A stretch of 64,000 nucleotides of DNA from Deltaproteobacteria bacterium (GCA_016218915.1 JACRCQ010000070.1:96675-160674); one strand, 5' to 3'. Numbered from the stretch's first letter, positions 26,538 to 37,181 are shown. Numbers and translations: made by a program. The notes: generated by a model not told the origin, from the sequence alone.

Positions 26538-27772
26538 AGTGGCTTCGACTCGGGCTCGGCGTGACTGCGTGCGCGACGGCGATCGTCTGTTGCCAGGCGG
26601 TTGCCGGGATTACCGATCGAGAGCTTGATCCAGCGTGGAACCAGTCCTCTGGCAGCGGCTACGCGCGTCGTCCGCCAGAGCGCTCCCAGGCCGACGCATC
26701 GCCGGATGGCGGCGTGCGACGTCTGTTCGCCGCGCACAACATCTACGTCGGCACGATCGATCCGGTCACGGGCAAGGACGACTCGACGGCCTGGCGGCGC
26801 ATTGGCTACGACGTGGATGGCAAGTGCACGACCGCTGCGCAATCGCAGAGCGACAGCACGGGCGTGTGCAAGAAGCATCCGGCAGCGCAGGCCGAATCCC
26901 TCGAGGATGGCGACGAATGCCGAGACAATGCTGCGGGCAAGCTCCTGACCCAGGGAACGGTGGTGCTTTCCGGCGACTTCGAGCGCAGGTTGAACCAGAA
27001 GGTCCAGCTCTCGCAAGCCGCGGGCTTGGCGATCATGCTCGAGGATCTGTCCGACGAGCGCGACGACCCCTACGTGCCAGGGCGCATGTACGTGACCGTG
27101 CCCAGCCCTACGACGCCGCCGTTGTGGAACGGCTCGGACGTGATCGCGGTCGATCCGACGTCGGTCCACAACAACGACCTGGAGCAGCCGAAGTACTACT
27201 TCAAGGACGGGTACCTGCGGGACAACGTCTGGGTGAGCAACGACTTCAACGCCGGCAAGGGGCCTGTGCCGTTGATGATCTACGACCGTCTGGTGGAGGT
27301 CAGCCCGATCGGAATGACGTTCGCTGCAGAGCTGAACGACACGCACGACGCGATCCTGCGGTCCGTGCTGGCTGTGGCGATGGACATGGATCAGGTGAAG
27401 CTCAAGTTCGCGCCCGTCTTTCTGGACATGGTGTGCGACCCGGTGCAGGCAGCGCTGATCTTGAACAGCTTCGTGGTGCCCAACGCGGATCTCGCCGCAG
27501 GACCGCCCCCGTTCATCGACCCGAGCAAGCAGTGTGATGCGATGTCATGGGGCATCATGTTCGATTGGGTGCTGATCAAGAGCCTGAAGGTGTCGCCGTA
27601 TGCGACGCCGACCGCGCCGGCGTGCGTGGACGCGGGACCGGACAGCGCAGACGGCGGGATGGACGCGAGCGACGGGGCGCCGGATGCCGGGGAAGCGGCG
27701 CCAGATGCGAGCGATGCGGGCTCGGACGCGAAGGACGCAGCGGTCGACGCAAAGGACGCGGGGAAGGGATAG
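26531..27772 (+). CDS. putative lipoprotein with Asp/Ala-rich tail
   Basis: A 413-residue protein whose ATG overlaps the preceding stop (ATGGTGA), so it is part of the kinase-TPR transcription unit. The N-terminus is a lipoprotein signal (LGVTACATAIVCC). The main body contains six or more Cys and segments such as YVGTIDPVTGKD, HNNDLEQPKYYFKDGYLRDN and MDMDQVKLKFAPVFLD, with no family I recognise. The last 60 residues are a low-complexity Asp/Ala/Gly tract (DAGSDAKDAAVDAKDAGKG), common in lipoproteins of this genome. It is probably anchored in the outer membrane or periplasm. Confidence 0.75.
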   Translation: MVKWLRLGLGVTACATAIVCCQAVAGITDRELDPAWNQSSGSGYARRPPERSQADASPDGGVRRLFAAHNIYVGTIDPVTGKDDSTAWRRIGYDVDGKCTTAAQSQSDSTGVCKKHPAAQAESLEDGDECRDNAAGKLLTQGTVVLSGDFERRLNQKVQLSQAAGLAIMLEDLSDERDDPYVPGRMYVTVPSPTTPPLWNGSDVIAVDPTSVHNNDLEQPKYYFKDGYLRDNVWVSNDFNAGKGPVPLMIYDRLVEVSPIGMTFAAELNDTHDAILRSVLAVAMDMDQVKLKFAPVFLDMVCDPVQAALILNSFVVPNADLAAGPPPFIDPSKQCDAMSWGIMFDWVLIKSLKVSPYATPTAPACVDAGPDSADGGMDASDGAPDAGEAAPDASDAGSDAKDAAVDAKDAGKG

Positions 27773-27784
27773 CTCAGGGGTAGC

Positions 27785-27855
27785 CGCGCAAGCGAACGCA
27801 TGGAGCTGCAAGCGCAAGCGAGCGAAGGCGCATGGAGCCGCGAGCGCAAGCGAGC
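27785..27855. repeat. 26-bp direct repeat between convergent genes
   Basis: GCATGGAGCTGCAAGCGCAA (continuing GCGAGC) at 27798 is repeated with two changes at 27830. The repeat fills the 89-base gap between two convergent genes, where transcription must end on both sides. No clear hairpin terminator is visible. Confidence 0.6.
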
Positions 27856-27861
27856 CGGCGG

Positions 27862-28917
27862 TCAGAACTTTCCTGCAGCACCCAGCGTCAAGCCATCGCC
27901 CATGCTCACCACGGGCACCACGCCCCGCGCTTCCTTGGGCGCCTCAGCGGGCTGCGAGCCCCACTTGGTGAAGAACAGCCCGACCACTGCGGTCGTGACC
28001 GCGAGTCCGCCTGTCACGCCGATCAGGATGTTGGTCCTGCGCTGGCGCGACAATGCATCCTGGTACGTGGGACACGACTCGTCCTTGCCAGCGCAATCAG
28101 CGCGCACCTGATCCCGCCCCGGCGTGGAGATCATGTCTGCCGTGCTCCAGATCGTCACACCGCCCGCGAGCACGGTCGCACCAGCGGCGATGTAGAAGAC
28201 CGCAGGGGGCAGGCCTGGCTTGGGAGGAGGAGGCGGCGGCTTCTTGGGCGGAGGCGGCTGATCCTCTTTCTTGGGAGGCAACGGGGGCGCATGGAACGCC
28301 AGCTCGCTGGCTCCTGCGGCCTTTGCGCTCACGGTGTTGGACTCGGTGCGATCTGCGGACCAGCCCGCGGACACGGTGTGCTCGCCTGGCTCGACGAACA
28401 CGGTGGCGGTGGTGGACTCACCCCAGGGCGTGACGCGAGAGTCGACGATCAAGTTGCACGCGGGATCGCAGGTCACGTCGATCTTGTGGAGCTTGGAGCG
28501 CACCTGGCCGATCATCTGCTTGGCGAGCGCGACGGTCTCCTTGTTGTCGGAGTAGCGGTGCATGGCAGCGGCCGCGAGCGTGGCCATGCGCGCGTCCTCC
28601 TTCGCCATCTTGCGGGCGCGGATTGCGAGGCGAATCGCTTCCGGGCTCGGCACGTCGTGCTCGGCGTTCTCGAAGTGGTCCGCGGCGGTGGAGTAGTCCT
28701 TTGCGGTGAAGGCGCGTCGCCCTGCATCGAACTCTTCGGCAGCCGCTTTGACTCGGGCCGGGGTCTGGTCCGGCGGGTCTGCGGCCTGGGCTGGAGCGAT
28801 GGAAGCGATGGCGAGTCCGAGGGCGAGCGCGAAGCAGCGCAGGGCACGGTTCGCAGGCGACACCACGCGGTGAGCCCTGAATGCCGTGTGAGTGTCGATC
28901 CCGTGACGCGCTCGCAA
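27862..28917 (-). CDS. exported TPR/PEGA-like protein with two C-terminal membrane helices (paralogue)
   Basis: About 351 residues if the TTG at 28917 is used (GGGAG and GGAGG lie upstream); GTG codons at 28866 and 28863 are alternatives that keep the signal peptide (ALRCFALALGLAIASIAPAQA). TPR-like helices (FDAGRRAFTAKDYSTAADHF) lead to a beta segment with two Cys (IDVTCDPACNLIVDS) and a PEGA-like turn (VFVEPGEHTVSAG). Then come a Lys/Pro linker, two membrane helices flanking a Cys-containing loop, and a short tail. The plan matches the proteins at 25524 and 36135. It faces the kinase cluster but is on the other strand, so it is separately transcribed. Confidence 0.8.
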   Translation of the reverse strand: MRARHGIDTHTAFRAHRVVSPANRALRCFALALGLAIASIAPAQAADPPDQTPARVKAAAEEFDAGRRAFTAKDYSTAADHFENAEHDVPSPEAIRLAIRARKMAKEDARMATLAAAAMHRYSDNKETVALAKQMIGQVRSKLHKIDVTCDPACNLIVDSRVTPWGESTTATVFVEPGEHTVSAGWSADRTESNTVSAKAAGASELAFHAPPLPPKKEDQPPPPKKPPPPPPKPGLPPAVFYIAAGATVLAGGVTIWSTADMISTPGRDQVRADCAGKDESCPTYQDALSRQRRTNILIGVTGGLAVTTAVVGLFFTKWGSQPAEAPKEARGVVPVVSMGDGLTLGAAGKF

Positions 28918-29037
28918 AGCTCCCTTTTTCCTCCGAACGACCGCTATGCGGATGGAGTGTCCTTCGCATGCCGCCCTGGCGTCAACTGAACGATCGACCG
29001 AGCGCGCTCAGCCGCAAATCGAAGGGGATTCCGAGGT

Positions 29038-30093
29038 TCAGAACTGCGCCAGGAACCTGGGATCGTTCTCGAACAGCAGCCGGATGTCGGGGATGCCGTA
29101 GCGGAGCATGGAGACCCGCTCGATGCCGAGGCCGAACGCGAAGCCGGTGTAGCGCTCCGGATCGATGCCGCAGTTCTCGAACACGGCAGGGTGGATCATC
29201 CCGCAGCCGAGCACTTCCATCCAGCCCGTGCCCTTGCAGGTTCTGCACCCCGCGTGCGTGCCGTCAGGGCGCCTGCAGAACACGCAGGCCACGTCCATCT
29301 CGGCCCCGGGCTCCACGAACGGGAAGTAGCTCGGGCGGAAGCGGACCTTGAGATCCGCGCCGTACAGACGCTGCGCAAACGCGGTGAGCACGCCCTTGAG
29401 ATGGGCGAAAGTCACGTTCTCGTCCACCAGGAAACCCTCGATCTGGTGGAACATCGGCGAGTGCGTGACGTCGTCGTCGCGGCGATACACCACGCCTGCG
29501 CTCACGATCGCCATGGGCGGCTTGTGCGTGGACATCTCGCGGATCTGCATGTTGCTGGTGTGCGTTCGCAAAAGCACGCCGTCCGACACCCAGAAGCTGT
29601 CCTGCATGTCGGTCGCAGGGTGATCCGGCGGGAAGGCGAGCTTGGAGAAGTTGTTCTCCTCCAGCTCCACCTCAGGGCCTTGCGCGATCACGAAGCCGAG
29701 ATCCTTGAAGATCGACAGCAGCTCGTCGCGCGTCTGGATGATCGGGTGCACGTGCCCGTGATGGACGGGGACGCGTCCGGGCAGCGACAGATCGAACGGG
29801 CGGGCGTGCAGCTCGGCTTCGCGCTGCGCGCGGGCCAGGGCAGCGAGCCGTTGCTCGAACGCCTGCTCGACCTCGGTCTTGAGGGCATTGACGCGTGCGC
29901 CGACCTGCTTTCGCATCTCGGGCGCCAGCGAGCCCATCTGCTTGAGCACCGCGGTCAGCTCGCCCTTCTTGCCCAGGATCTTGGCGTTGGCGTCGCGCAG
30001 CTGCTGCTCGGTGGACGCAGCTTCGAGCTGCTGGCGGTACGTGGTCCGGATCCCGTCCAGACCTTGATCGATGTCATGTAGAGCGTCGGCCAT
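29038..30093 (-). CDS. pheS: phenylalanine-tRNA ligase alpha subunit
   Basis: The catalytic alpha subunit of the class II (alpha-beta)2 enzyme that charges tRNA-Phe, 351 residues. The N-terminal coiled coil (residues 1-100) contacts tRNA. The catalytic core shows LLRTHTSNMQIR (motif 2 region), FRPSYFPFVEPGAEMDV and GFAFGLGIERVSMLRYGIPD (motif 3). A Cys-rich finger (CVFCRRPDGTHAGCRTCKGT) is inserted after the PSYFPF motif, as in many bacterial PheS. It follows rplT on the minus strand. The usual partner pheT does not follow; the next gene downstream on this strand encodes an envelope TPR protein, so pheT must be elsewhere. Confidence 0.96.
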   Translation of the reverse strand: MADALHDIDQGLDGIRTTYRQQLEAASTEQQLRDANAKILGKKGELTAVLKQMGSLAPEMRKQVGARVNALKTEVEQAFEQRLAALARAQREAELHARPFDLSLPGRVPVHHGHVHPIIQTRDELLSIFKDLGFVIAQGPEVELEENNFSKLAFPPDHPATDMQDSFWVSDGVLLRTHTSNMQIREMSTHKPPMAIVSAGVVYRRDDDVTHSPMFHQIEGFLVDENVTFAHLKGVLTAFAQRLYGADLKVRFRPSYFPFVEPGAEMDVACVFCRRPDGTHAGCRTCKGTGWMEVLGCGMIHPAVFENCGIDPERYTGFAFGLGIERVSMLRYGIPDIRLLFENDPRFLAQF

Positions 30094-30161
30094 GGCGCAC
30101 GCATCTTGGTACGACGCCCGCGAGGACGCCAGCGTGATGAGGGGGAGAGGTCAGGAGAGGA

Positions 30162-30509
30162 TCAAGTGGAGGCGAGCTTGACGATCCCGGTGAACGCGGT
30201 GGGATCGGAGATCGCGAGGTCAGCGAGGATCTTGCGGTCGAGCGAGACGTTGGCCTTCTTGAGGCCGCTGATGAGACGGCTGTAGGAGGTGCCGTTGATG
30301 CGAGCGCCGGCGTTGATGCGGGTGATCCACAGGCGACGGAAGTCGCGGCGGCGGAGGCGCCGGCCGATGTAGGCGTAGATCCACGCCTTGTGGACGACTT
30401 CGTTGGCGAAGGCGAACAGCTTGTGGCGTGAGCCGTAAAAACCCTCGGCACGATCGAGGATACGATTGCGACGGCGACGAGCTTTGAAACCGCGTTTTGC
30501 TCTGGGCAT
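30162..30509 (-). CDS. rplT: 50S ribosomal protein L20
   Basis: A 115-residue basic protein that binds 23S rRNA early in 50S assembly. Family segments are MPRAKRGFKARRRRNRIL, AEGFYGSRHKLFAFANEVV, HKAWIYAYIGRRLRRRDFRR and WITRINAGARINGTSYSRLI. It lies 17 bases after rpmI and before pheS, the conserved order. In several bacteria L20 represses its own operon by binding the leader; I cannot identify such a structure here. Confidence 0.97.
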   Translation of the reverse strand: MPRAKRGFKARRRRNRILDRAEGFYGSRHKLFAFANEVVHKAWIYAYIGRRLRRRDFRRLWITRINAGARINGTSYSRLISGLKKANVSLDRKILADLAISDPTAFTGIVKLAST

Positions 30510-30526
30510 GGTCGTTCTCCTTCAGG

Positions 30527-30724
30527 TCAGCCGTAGGGAAGAAGCAGCTTGATGCGCTTCTCGAAGGCCTTGTCGACCATGTCGTTGTTGCGAAGACGGC
30601 GAAGCCGCTTGCGGTTCTTGTTGCTGAGCCCATGGTTGCCGCCACACTTCGTCCGGCGGACACGTCCGGTGCCCGTCACGGTGAAGCGCTTTGAGGCAGC
30701 GCGGTTGGATTTCATCTTCGGCAT
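30527..30724 (-). CDS. rpmI: 50S ribosomal protein L35
   Basis: A 65-residue basic ribosomal protein: MPKMKSNRAASKRFTVTGTG, KCGGNHGLSNKNRKRLRRLR. The ATG at 30724 has AGGAGGG upstream on the minus strand. infC normally precedes it, but here the upstream DNA is a promoter followed by 1.2 kb of repeats, so infC has been separated from rpmI-rplT. Confidence 0.96.
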   Translation of the reverse strand: MPKMKSNRAASKRFTVTGTGRVRRTKCGGNHGLSNKNRKRLRRLRNNDMVDKAFEKRIKLLLPYG

Positions 30725-30845
30725 GGGGATAGCCCTCCTGGGGAACGTTCGGTCCGGGACCGACGGGCTTCGCGCTTCCGATGGGCCACCTTGCGCCAGG
30801 AGAAACCGGGCAGGCAGTTGGAGCCCTTGGGAAAGCGGAGCGGGG

Positions 30846-30874
30846 TTTATGCTCGACCGTGGGCGCAAAGTCAA
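30846..30874 (-). promoter_or_regulatory. sigma-70 promoter for rpmI-rplT-pheS
   Basis: On the minus strand TTGACT (30874-30869), a 17-base spacer and CATAAA (30851-30846) lie about 120 bases upstream of rpmI. Between it and the ATG is a small inverted repeat (CGGTCC/CGGACCG, about 30750-30762) that might take part in operon control. This fits an operon that has lost infC and its upstream promoter. Confidence 0.55.
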
Positions 30875-30930
30875 GCGTGGGAGCCGGCGGGCAGCGGGGG
30901 GTCGAATCCGGGCACCGGGCGCGGGGGATA

Positions 30931-31540
30931 GGGGCGTCCAAAGCGGGGAATCGGGGATCAAACGCGGGGAATCGGGGCACCCAACGCGAGGGTTCGGGGA
31001 TCATACGCGGGGAATCGGGGCATCCAACGCGGGGAATCGGGGCATCCAACGCGGGGAATCGGGGCATCCAACGCGGGGAATCGGGGCATCCAACGCGGGG
31101 AATCGCGGCATCCAACGCGGGGAATCGGGCATACAACGCGGGGAATCGGGGCATCCAACGCGAGCGAGGGTTCGGGGCATCCAACGCGAGCGAGGGTTCG
31201 GGGCATCCAACGAGGGGAATCGGGGCATACAACGCGAGGAATCGGGTATCAAACGCGACGCGAGGGTTCGGGGCATCCAACGAGGGGAATCGGGGCATAC
31301 AACGCGAGGAATCGGGTATCAAACGCGACGCGAGGGTTCGGGGCATACAGCGAGGGGAATCGGGGCATCCAACGCGGGGAATCGGGGCATACAACGCGGG
31401 GAATCGGGGCATACAACGCGGGGAATCGAGGATCAAACGCGGGGAATCGGGGATCATACGCGGGGAATCGCGGATCAAACGCGACGCGAGGGTTCGGGGA
31501 TCATACGCGGGGAATCGGGGATCATACGCAGGGATCCCAA
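30931..31540. repeat. tandem array of about 28 units, mainly 22 bp
   Basis: The basic unit is GGGGAATCGGGGCATCCAAC plus GC; variants of 21, 26 and 27 bases replace GGGGAATC by GAGGGTTC or GCGAGCGAGGGTTC and alternate ATCAAACGC, ATCATACGC and CATACAACGC. Longer blocks are duplicated (for example 31205-31266 and 31277-31338). Because stops are absent, long frames stay open on both strands, but their repetitive Gly/Arg/Pro peptides look non-coding. The 1390-base gap from 30725 to 32114 holds the promoter above and repeat DNA only. Confidence 0.9.
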
Positions 31541-31580
31541 CCCGGATCATGCGAACCGACGCGTTCGATACCCCTAGAAA

Positions 31581-31648
31581 CCGCCGGCTAAAGTGCCGGC
31601 GGCTGATGCAAGTCAGTTGCGCGGTTAGCCAAGCCCCCTGCGGGGGCT
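31581..31648. terminator. two consecutive perfect hairpins
   Basis: CCGCCGGC-TAAAGT-GCCGGCGG (31581-31602) and AGCCCCC-TGC-GGGGGCT (31632-31648) are both perfect stems. They lie between two tandem arrays. They could stop transcription between rpmI and the kinase gene or be the folded core of another dispersed repeat. Confidence 0.4.
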
Positions 31649-31687
31649 GGTACCCGTTGGCGGACGCAATGGACTCGCTGCCCCGAA

Positions 31688-31830
31688 GCACCGCTATCGC
31701 CCTCCTCTATCGCGCACCGCTATCGCGCACCTCTATCGCGCACCTCTATCGCCCTCCTCTATCGCGCACCGCTATCTCGCACCGCTATCTCGCACGTCTA
31801 TCGCGCACCGCTATCGCCCTCCTCTATCGC
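31688..31830. repeat. tandem array, 13-bp unit, 11 exact-period copies
   Basis: Eleven units of exactly 13 bases, such as GCACCGCTATCGC and CCTCCTCTATCGC. Five unit types occur in the order A-B-A-C-C-B-D-D-E-A-B, suggesting block duplication. All share the core CTATCGC or CTATCTC. No spacers are present. Confidence 0.9.
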
Positions 31831-31832
31831 GT

Positions 31833-32050
31833 GCAGAGCGTTGCTCACGGGAGAGGGTCAGACTCTTGGTAGCCCCGCGGGTAGCCCCCCAGGGTTTCCC
31901 GCAAGCCTCGCGACGCCGCACGAGCCACAAAACCCCTCTCGATCTCCCTTCTCCCTGTGAACTGTCTGCCCCTGCAAGGTAGCCCCCCAGGGTTTCCCGC
32001 AAGCCTCGCGACGCCCCACGAGCTGCCCCTGCAAGGTAGCCCCCTAGGGT
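31833..32050. repeat. dispersed repeat of about 220 bp, copy 2
   Basis: It starts GTTGCTCACGGGA like the copy at 14691 and has the same module order: GGTAGCCCCC, TTTCCCGCAAGCC, GACGCCGCACGAGC, CTCCCTTCTCCCTGTGA, then two more GGTAGCCCC modules. Both copies are directly oriented and each lies on the 5' side of a plus-strand gene. Confidence 0.8.
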
Positions 32051-32114
32051 ACGTGCGCAGCGTTGCGATGGCGAAAAATCAATTCCTTCGGTTCGCCATG
32101 CACGGGGAGGTATA

Positions 32115-33494
32115 TTGCGTTCGGATCCCGACGTGAGTTCCTCGCCCTCAGACGCACCTGCCGGCGCCTTTCTAGGCTCCGGGACCATCATCGCGGGAAA
32201 GTACCGCCTGGAGAGCTTCATCGCCAAGGGGGGCATGGGCGAGGTCTGGGTCGCCACCAACCTGGTGCTCGAGAGCAAGGTCGCCCTCAAGGTCCTGCGC
32301 CGCTCCCTGGCCGAAAGCCCGGAGGCCTCAGCCCGCCTCCTTCGCGAAGCCCGCGCCGCTGCCCGCATCAACCACAACAACATCGTCCAGGTCTTTGACT
32401 TCGGCTACATCGAGACCGGCGAGCCCTTCATCGTCATGGAGCTGCTCCGAGGCGAGAGCCTTGGCGACCGTCTCGAACGCGCCATCCGGATTCCCGCGGT
32501 CAGCGCGGTCGAAATCCTGGTTCCGGTCGCCCATGCCCTGGCCGCAGCCCACTCCAAAGGCATCGTGCACCGCGATCTCAAGCCCTGGAACATCTTCCTC
32601 GCGGTCGATGAGTCCAACCTCGAGATCCCCAAGGTGGTGGACTTCGGGATCGCCAAGGTTGCGGTCAAGCACGATGCGAGGGTCACGCAGCAAGGCCATG
32701 TGCTTGGAAGCCCGGAGTACCTGTCGCCTGAGCAGGCCTTGGGCGACGATGACATCGACGCTCGGGCCGATGTCTGGGCTCTTGCGGTCACCCTCTACGA
32801 GACGATCACAGGCACGCTGCCGTTCCAGGACGAGGTCTACAACCGTCTGCTGCGCAAGATCGTGGAGAGCGAGCCGACCACCACGGTCGGGCACGGGGCA
32901 GGCGACTATGCGCTCTGGAAGATCATCGACAAGGGGCTGAGAAAGAAGCGCGAGGATCGCTGGCAATCGGCTGCGGACATGGGAGCCGCGCTCGAAGCGT
33001 GGCTCGAGAACCTGGGCGTGTACACGACCGGGAGCCTGTTCCAGAAGGTCGTCGAAAACGCGAGCGGCGGTGAGCCGGCCGTGCCGACCCTCACCGCGCT
33101 CGACATTCCAACCCGCAACAGCCCGGCCGTGCCCGCCAAGCCCGCTGCGAGGCCCCGCACATGGGCGTGGATCGCTTCGGCCGCCGTGATCGTGCTGGGG
33201 CTGGCCGCGATCACGTGGGTTCTGGTCTCAGGTCGACCCAAAGAAACGGCTTCTGCGCTTTCTGCCAGTGCCTCCGCAGCTGCGGCTCCGTCAACGAGCG
33301 CCCCTGTCGTCGCGCCACCTGCTACAATGTCGGCAGCGCCGCCTCTTGAACCGACGGCGTCAGCAGCTCCCATCGCATCGGCTCCGCCCGCAAAAAGTGC
33401 GGCCGGGCCGGGGCGAACCGGACCGGCAACAACCAAGGGCGCTGCGGGCAAGACGCACTCTGTGCCTGCGATCCCGACGGAGCCGAACTTCTGA
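32115..33494 (+). CDS. Ser/Thr protein kinase with C-terminal membrane anchor (second)
   Basis: A Hanks-type kinase of 459 residues from a TTG start preceded by GGGGAGG; GTG at 32133 is an alternative. Catalytic elements: Gly loop IAKGGMGEV, K59 (VALKVL), D154 (IVHRDLKPWNIFL), DFG D176 (VVDFGIAK) and GSPEYLSPEQAL. One membrane helix (AWIASAAVIVLGLAAITWVL) follows at about residue 350, then a Ser/Ala/Pro-rich tail. It shares the architecture of the kinase at 24170 but is only moderately similar. It is followed after 7 bases by a large Cys-rich lipoprotein gene and then a TPR protein gene, likely one operon. Confidence 0.92.
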   Translation: MRSDPDVSSSPSDAPAGAFLGSGTIIAGKYRLESFIAKGGMGEVWVATNLVLESKVALKVLRRSLAESPEASARLLREARAAARINHNNIVQVFDFGYIETGEPFIVMELLRGESLGDRLERAIRIPAVSAVEILVPVAHALAAAHSKGIVHRDLKPWNIFLAVDESNLEIPKVVDFGIAKVAVKHDARVTQQGHVLGSPEYLSPEQALGDDDIDARADVWALAVTLYETITGTLPFQDEVYNRLLRKIVESEPTTTVGHGAGDYALWKIIDKGLRKKREDRWQSAADMGAALEAWLENLGVYTTGSLFQKVVENASGGEPAVPTLTALDIPTRNSPAVPAKPAARPRTWAWIASAAVIVLGLAAITWVLVSGRPKETASALSASASAAAAPSTSAPVVAPPATMSAAPPLEPTASAAPIASAPPAKSAAGPGRTGPATTKGAAGKTHSVPAIPTEPNF

Positions 33495-33501
33495 GGCCTG
33501 A

Positions 33502-36134
33502 ATGAACTCCTTGTCGCTTCGAGCCGCCCTGCTCATGGGATGCCTCTCGGTCGGGTGCTCGGCCCTCGTCTCCAACGAGCTGGATGGCAAGCCGTCGTCC
33601 AGTCAGCCCGGAACGGACGCGTCCCAAACGCCGCAGGACGCAGCCAGCGAGGATGCTGCGACCGACCCGAAGGCCGAAGACCAGTCCCTGGTCGAGCACG
33701 AAGAGGACACATCGACCGAGAAGCCCGAGCAGGATGTGAACGGCGAGCCGGACGTCAGCGAGGAGCCCGACGTCGCCGATGCGCCGGAAACGCCCGAAGC
33801 TTCGCCGGAAGCGGACGCGCCGGAAGCGGATGCAGAGGCTTGTCCGGGCTGCGAGCCAGGGCTGTGCTGCGGCAACACCTGCTGCCCAGGGACGTCGTGC
33901 ACGGCGCCGGATCAGTGTTCGCCGACCTGCGTGCTGCCGTATCTGAACTGCAACGGCAACATCGTGGACGGGTGCGAGGTCAATGCGGCGACCGATCCAG
34001 ACAACTGCGGCGCGTGCGGCAATGCGTGCGTGTTCGGTGCCCAGTGCATTGGCGGCACGTGCGTGTGCCCGCCTGGCACGGCTGACTGCGACGGGGTGGC
34101 GAGCAACGGGTGCGAGACGGACATCAGCACGGATCCTCTGCATTGCGGGACGTGCCTGAAGACGTGCGCGGCGCACCAGGATTGTGCGGTGTCGGTCTGC
34201 AAGTGCGCGGCAGGATTTGCGGATTGCGACAACCAGCCTGGAAACGGCTGTGAAGTCGACACCACGGTGGACGGGCAGAACTGCGGCACGTGCGGTACGG
34301 TCTGCTCGCTCAACCAGGCGTGCACCCAGTCCGCGTGCAAGTGCGTGACTGGGTTCCTCGATTGCGACGCGCAACCCGGGTGCGAGGCGACTTCGACGAG
34401 CGTGAGCACGTGCGGCGCCTGCAACGTGCAATGTCAGCTCCCCACCCCGCTTTGCGGACCTTCTGGCTGCACCAACGTGTGCCCGGGCGGCGAGACGCTG
34501 TGCGGGACGTCGTGCATTGATACCACGAGCGATCCGCTGAACTGCGGCGGATGCAATGTGGCGGTGGGCCCGCACCAGCACTGCGCCGCGTCGCAGATCG
34601 TGTGCGACACCGGCTGGGGCGATTGCGACGGGCTCACGACGAACGGGTGCGAGGAGACGCTGACGACCGATACGCACTGCGGGGCATGCACCACGGTGTG
34701 CAAGCCGGGAGCGGTCTGCTCTGCGGGGACGTGCGAGTGTGCAGCCACGACACCGCTCGATTGCGGCCCGAGCTGTGCGGCCTGCTGCAATGACACGCAG
34801 TGTGCGGACTCGGACCCGTGCACCACGAACACGTGCAACGGGGGCGTGTGCGAGAGCGCGGCGTGCTCGCAGAAGTGCTGCGTGGGAGGCTGCTTCCAGT
34901 GCTGCGTCACTTCAGACTGCGGGGGAGGCGTGCAGACCTGCTCGGGTGGCGTGTGCATCGCGGGGTGCGACACAGGCATGACCGCGTGCAATGGCACCTG
35001 CGTGGACCTCACCAAGGACCCGCTGAACTGCGGTGGGTGTGGCAGGGCGTGTCTGAAGGGACGCACCTGCAGCAACTCCGAGTGCTCACCGGAATGGGTG
35101 CCCCTGCCCACGACCGGACAGCCTTCTGGGCGAGAATGGGCCTGCGGCGTGCGCGCTGACTCCAAGCTTTTCGTGTGGGGCGGTCATGTGCCGGCGACCG
35201 CTACCTACCTGAACACAGGCGGCATCTATGACCCGGTGACCGATGCCTGGACTGCGACGAACACGACTGGAGCGCCGGTAGCTCGCGCAAAGGCGACGTG
35301 CGTGTGGACCGGGTCGGTGGTGGTGGTGTGGGGCGGAGGCACGCCAGGCACTGCGGTGTTCACGACGGGCGGGCGGTTCGATCCAGCGACCAACAGCTGG
35401 AATCCAACGGCGATGGCCACGACTGCCGGCAGATTTGCTCCGATCGCGGTCTGGACCGGCTCGCGGGTGCTCGTGTGGGGCGGCTTGAGCGCAACCGGCG
35501 GGAACTTGAAGTCCGGTGGCTTGTACGATCCGGTCGGCAACACCTGGACTGCGATGGATACTGCGGGAGCCCCGGCTGCCGTGTCTGGGCTGGCCTATGC
35601 CTGGGCCGGAGCTGATGGGCTGATCGTGTTCGGTGGGGAAGACCAGAACGGCGCGGTCAACCAGGACGTGTTCCAGTACCAGCCTGCGAACAACAAGTGG
35701 GCAAAGCTGTTTACGTCCACGGCGACCAAGCGGAGCCATGCGTTCGGAGCATGGGTCAATTCCAAGCTGTTCATCTGGGGCGGACACGACGTCAACAATG
35801 CCCCGCTCAATGATGGCGGCTACCTGGACATCGTCGCCAAGAGCTATACACCGCTCCCAGTGGCAGCGCCTTCGGGTGGACGCGCGCTTGTGCCCTACGA
35901 ATCTGGTTGGTTTGCCCGATCAGGGAGCTCGTTGTTCCTGATAGGGGGCGTGACCACGGGCACGACCGTGGTGCAAGGGGGATACGTGCTCGACACCACC
36001 AGCTCCGCGTGGACGTCGATTCCGGCCTGGAATCCGACTGGAGAGCACAGGCGCGGGGCAGGCGCGTGGAGCGGCAGCGAATTCATGCTCTGGGGCGGGC
36101 TGAACGGAGCCGTGGCTGAGATGGATGGAAGTCG

Positions 36135-36147
<13 letters not shown>
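33502..36147 (+). CDS. Cys-rich lipoprotein with C-terminal kelch-like beta-propeller
   Basis: An 881-residue protein. The N-terminal signal ends in a lipobox (LSVGC). Residues about 25-110 are acidic low complexity (PDVSEEPDVADAPE). Residues about 110-530 hold many Cys in a repeated pattern with cores like DPDNCGACGNAC, DPLNCGGCG and a following CxCxxG loop, probably disulfide-stabilised. The C-terminal 340 residues have at least six kelch-like repeats with VWGG or IGG turns and YDPVTDAWT-type strands, expected to form a propeller. It would sit on the cell surface or outer membrane. Kelch propellers usually bind proteins or sugars; the ligand is unknown. Confidence 0.82.
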
Positions 36148-37157
<1,010 letters not shown>

Positions 37158-37181
37158 AGTCCCGCCGACCGGGTCAGCTAC

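Noticed and set aside
30522..31872. Several frames of over 300 codons across the 22-bp array
   Set aside because: They arise from stop-free repeats, exist on both strands and give low-complexity Gly/Arg or Pro/Arg peptides; rpmI occupies the end of one of them.
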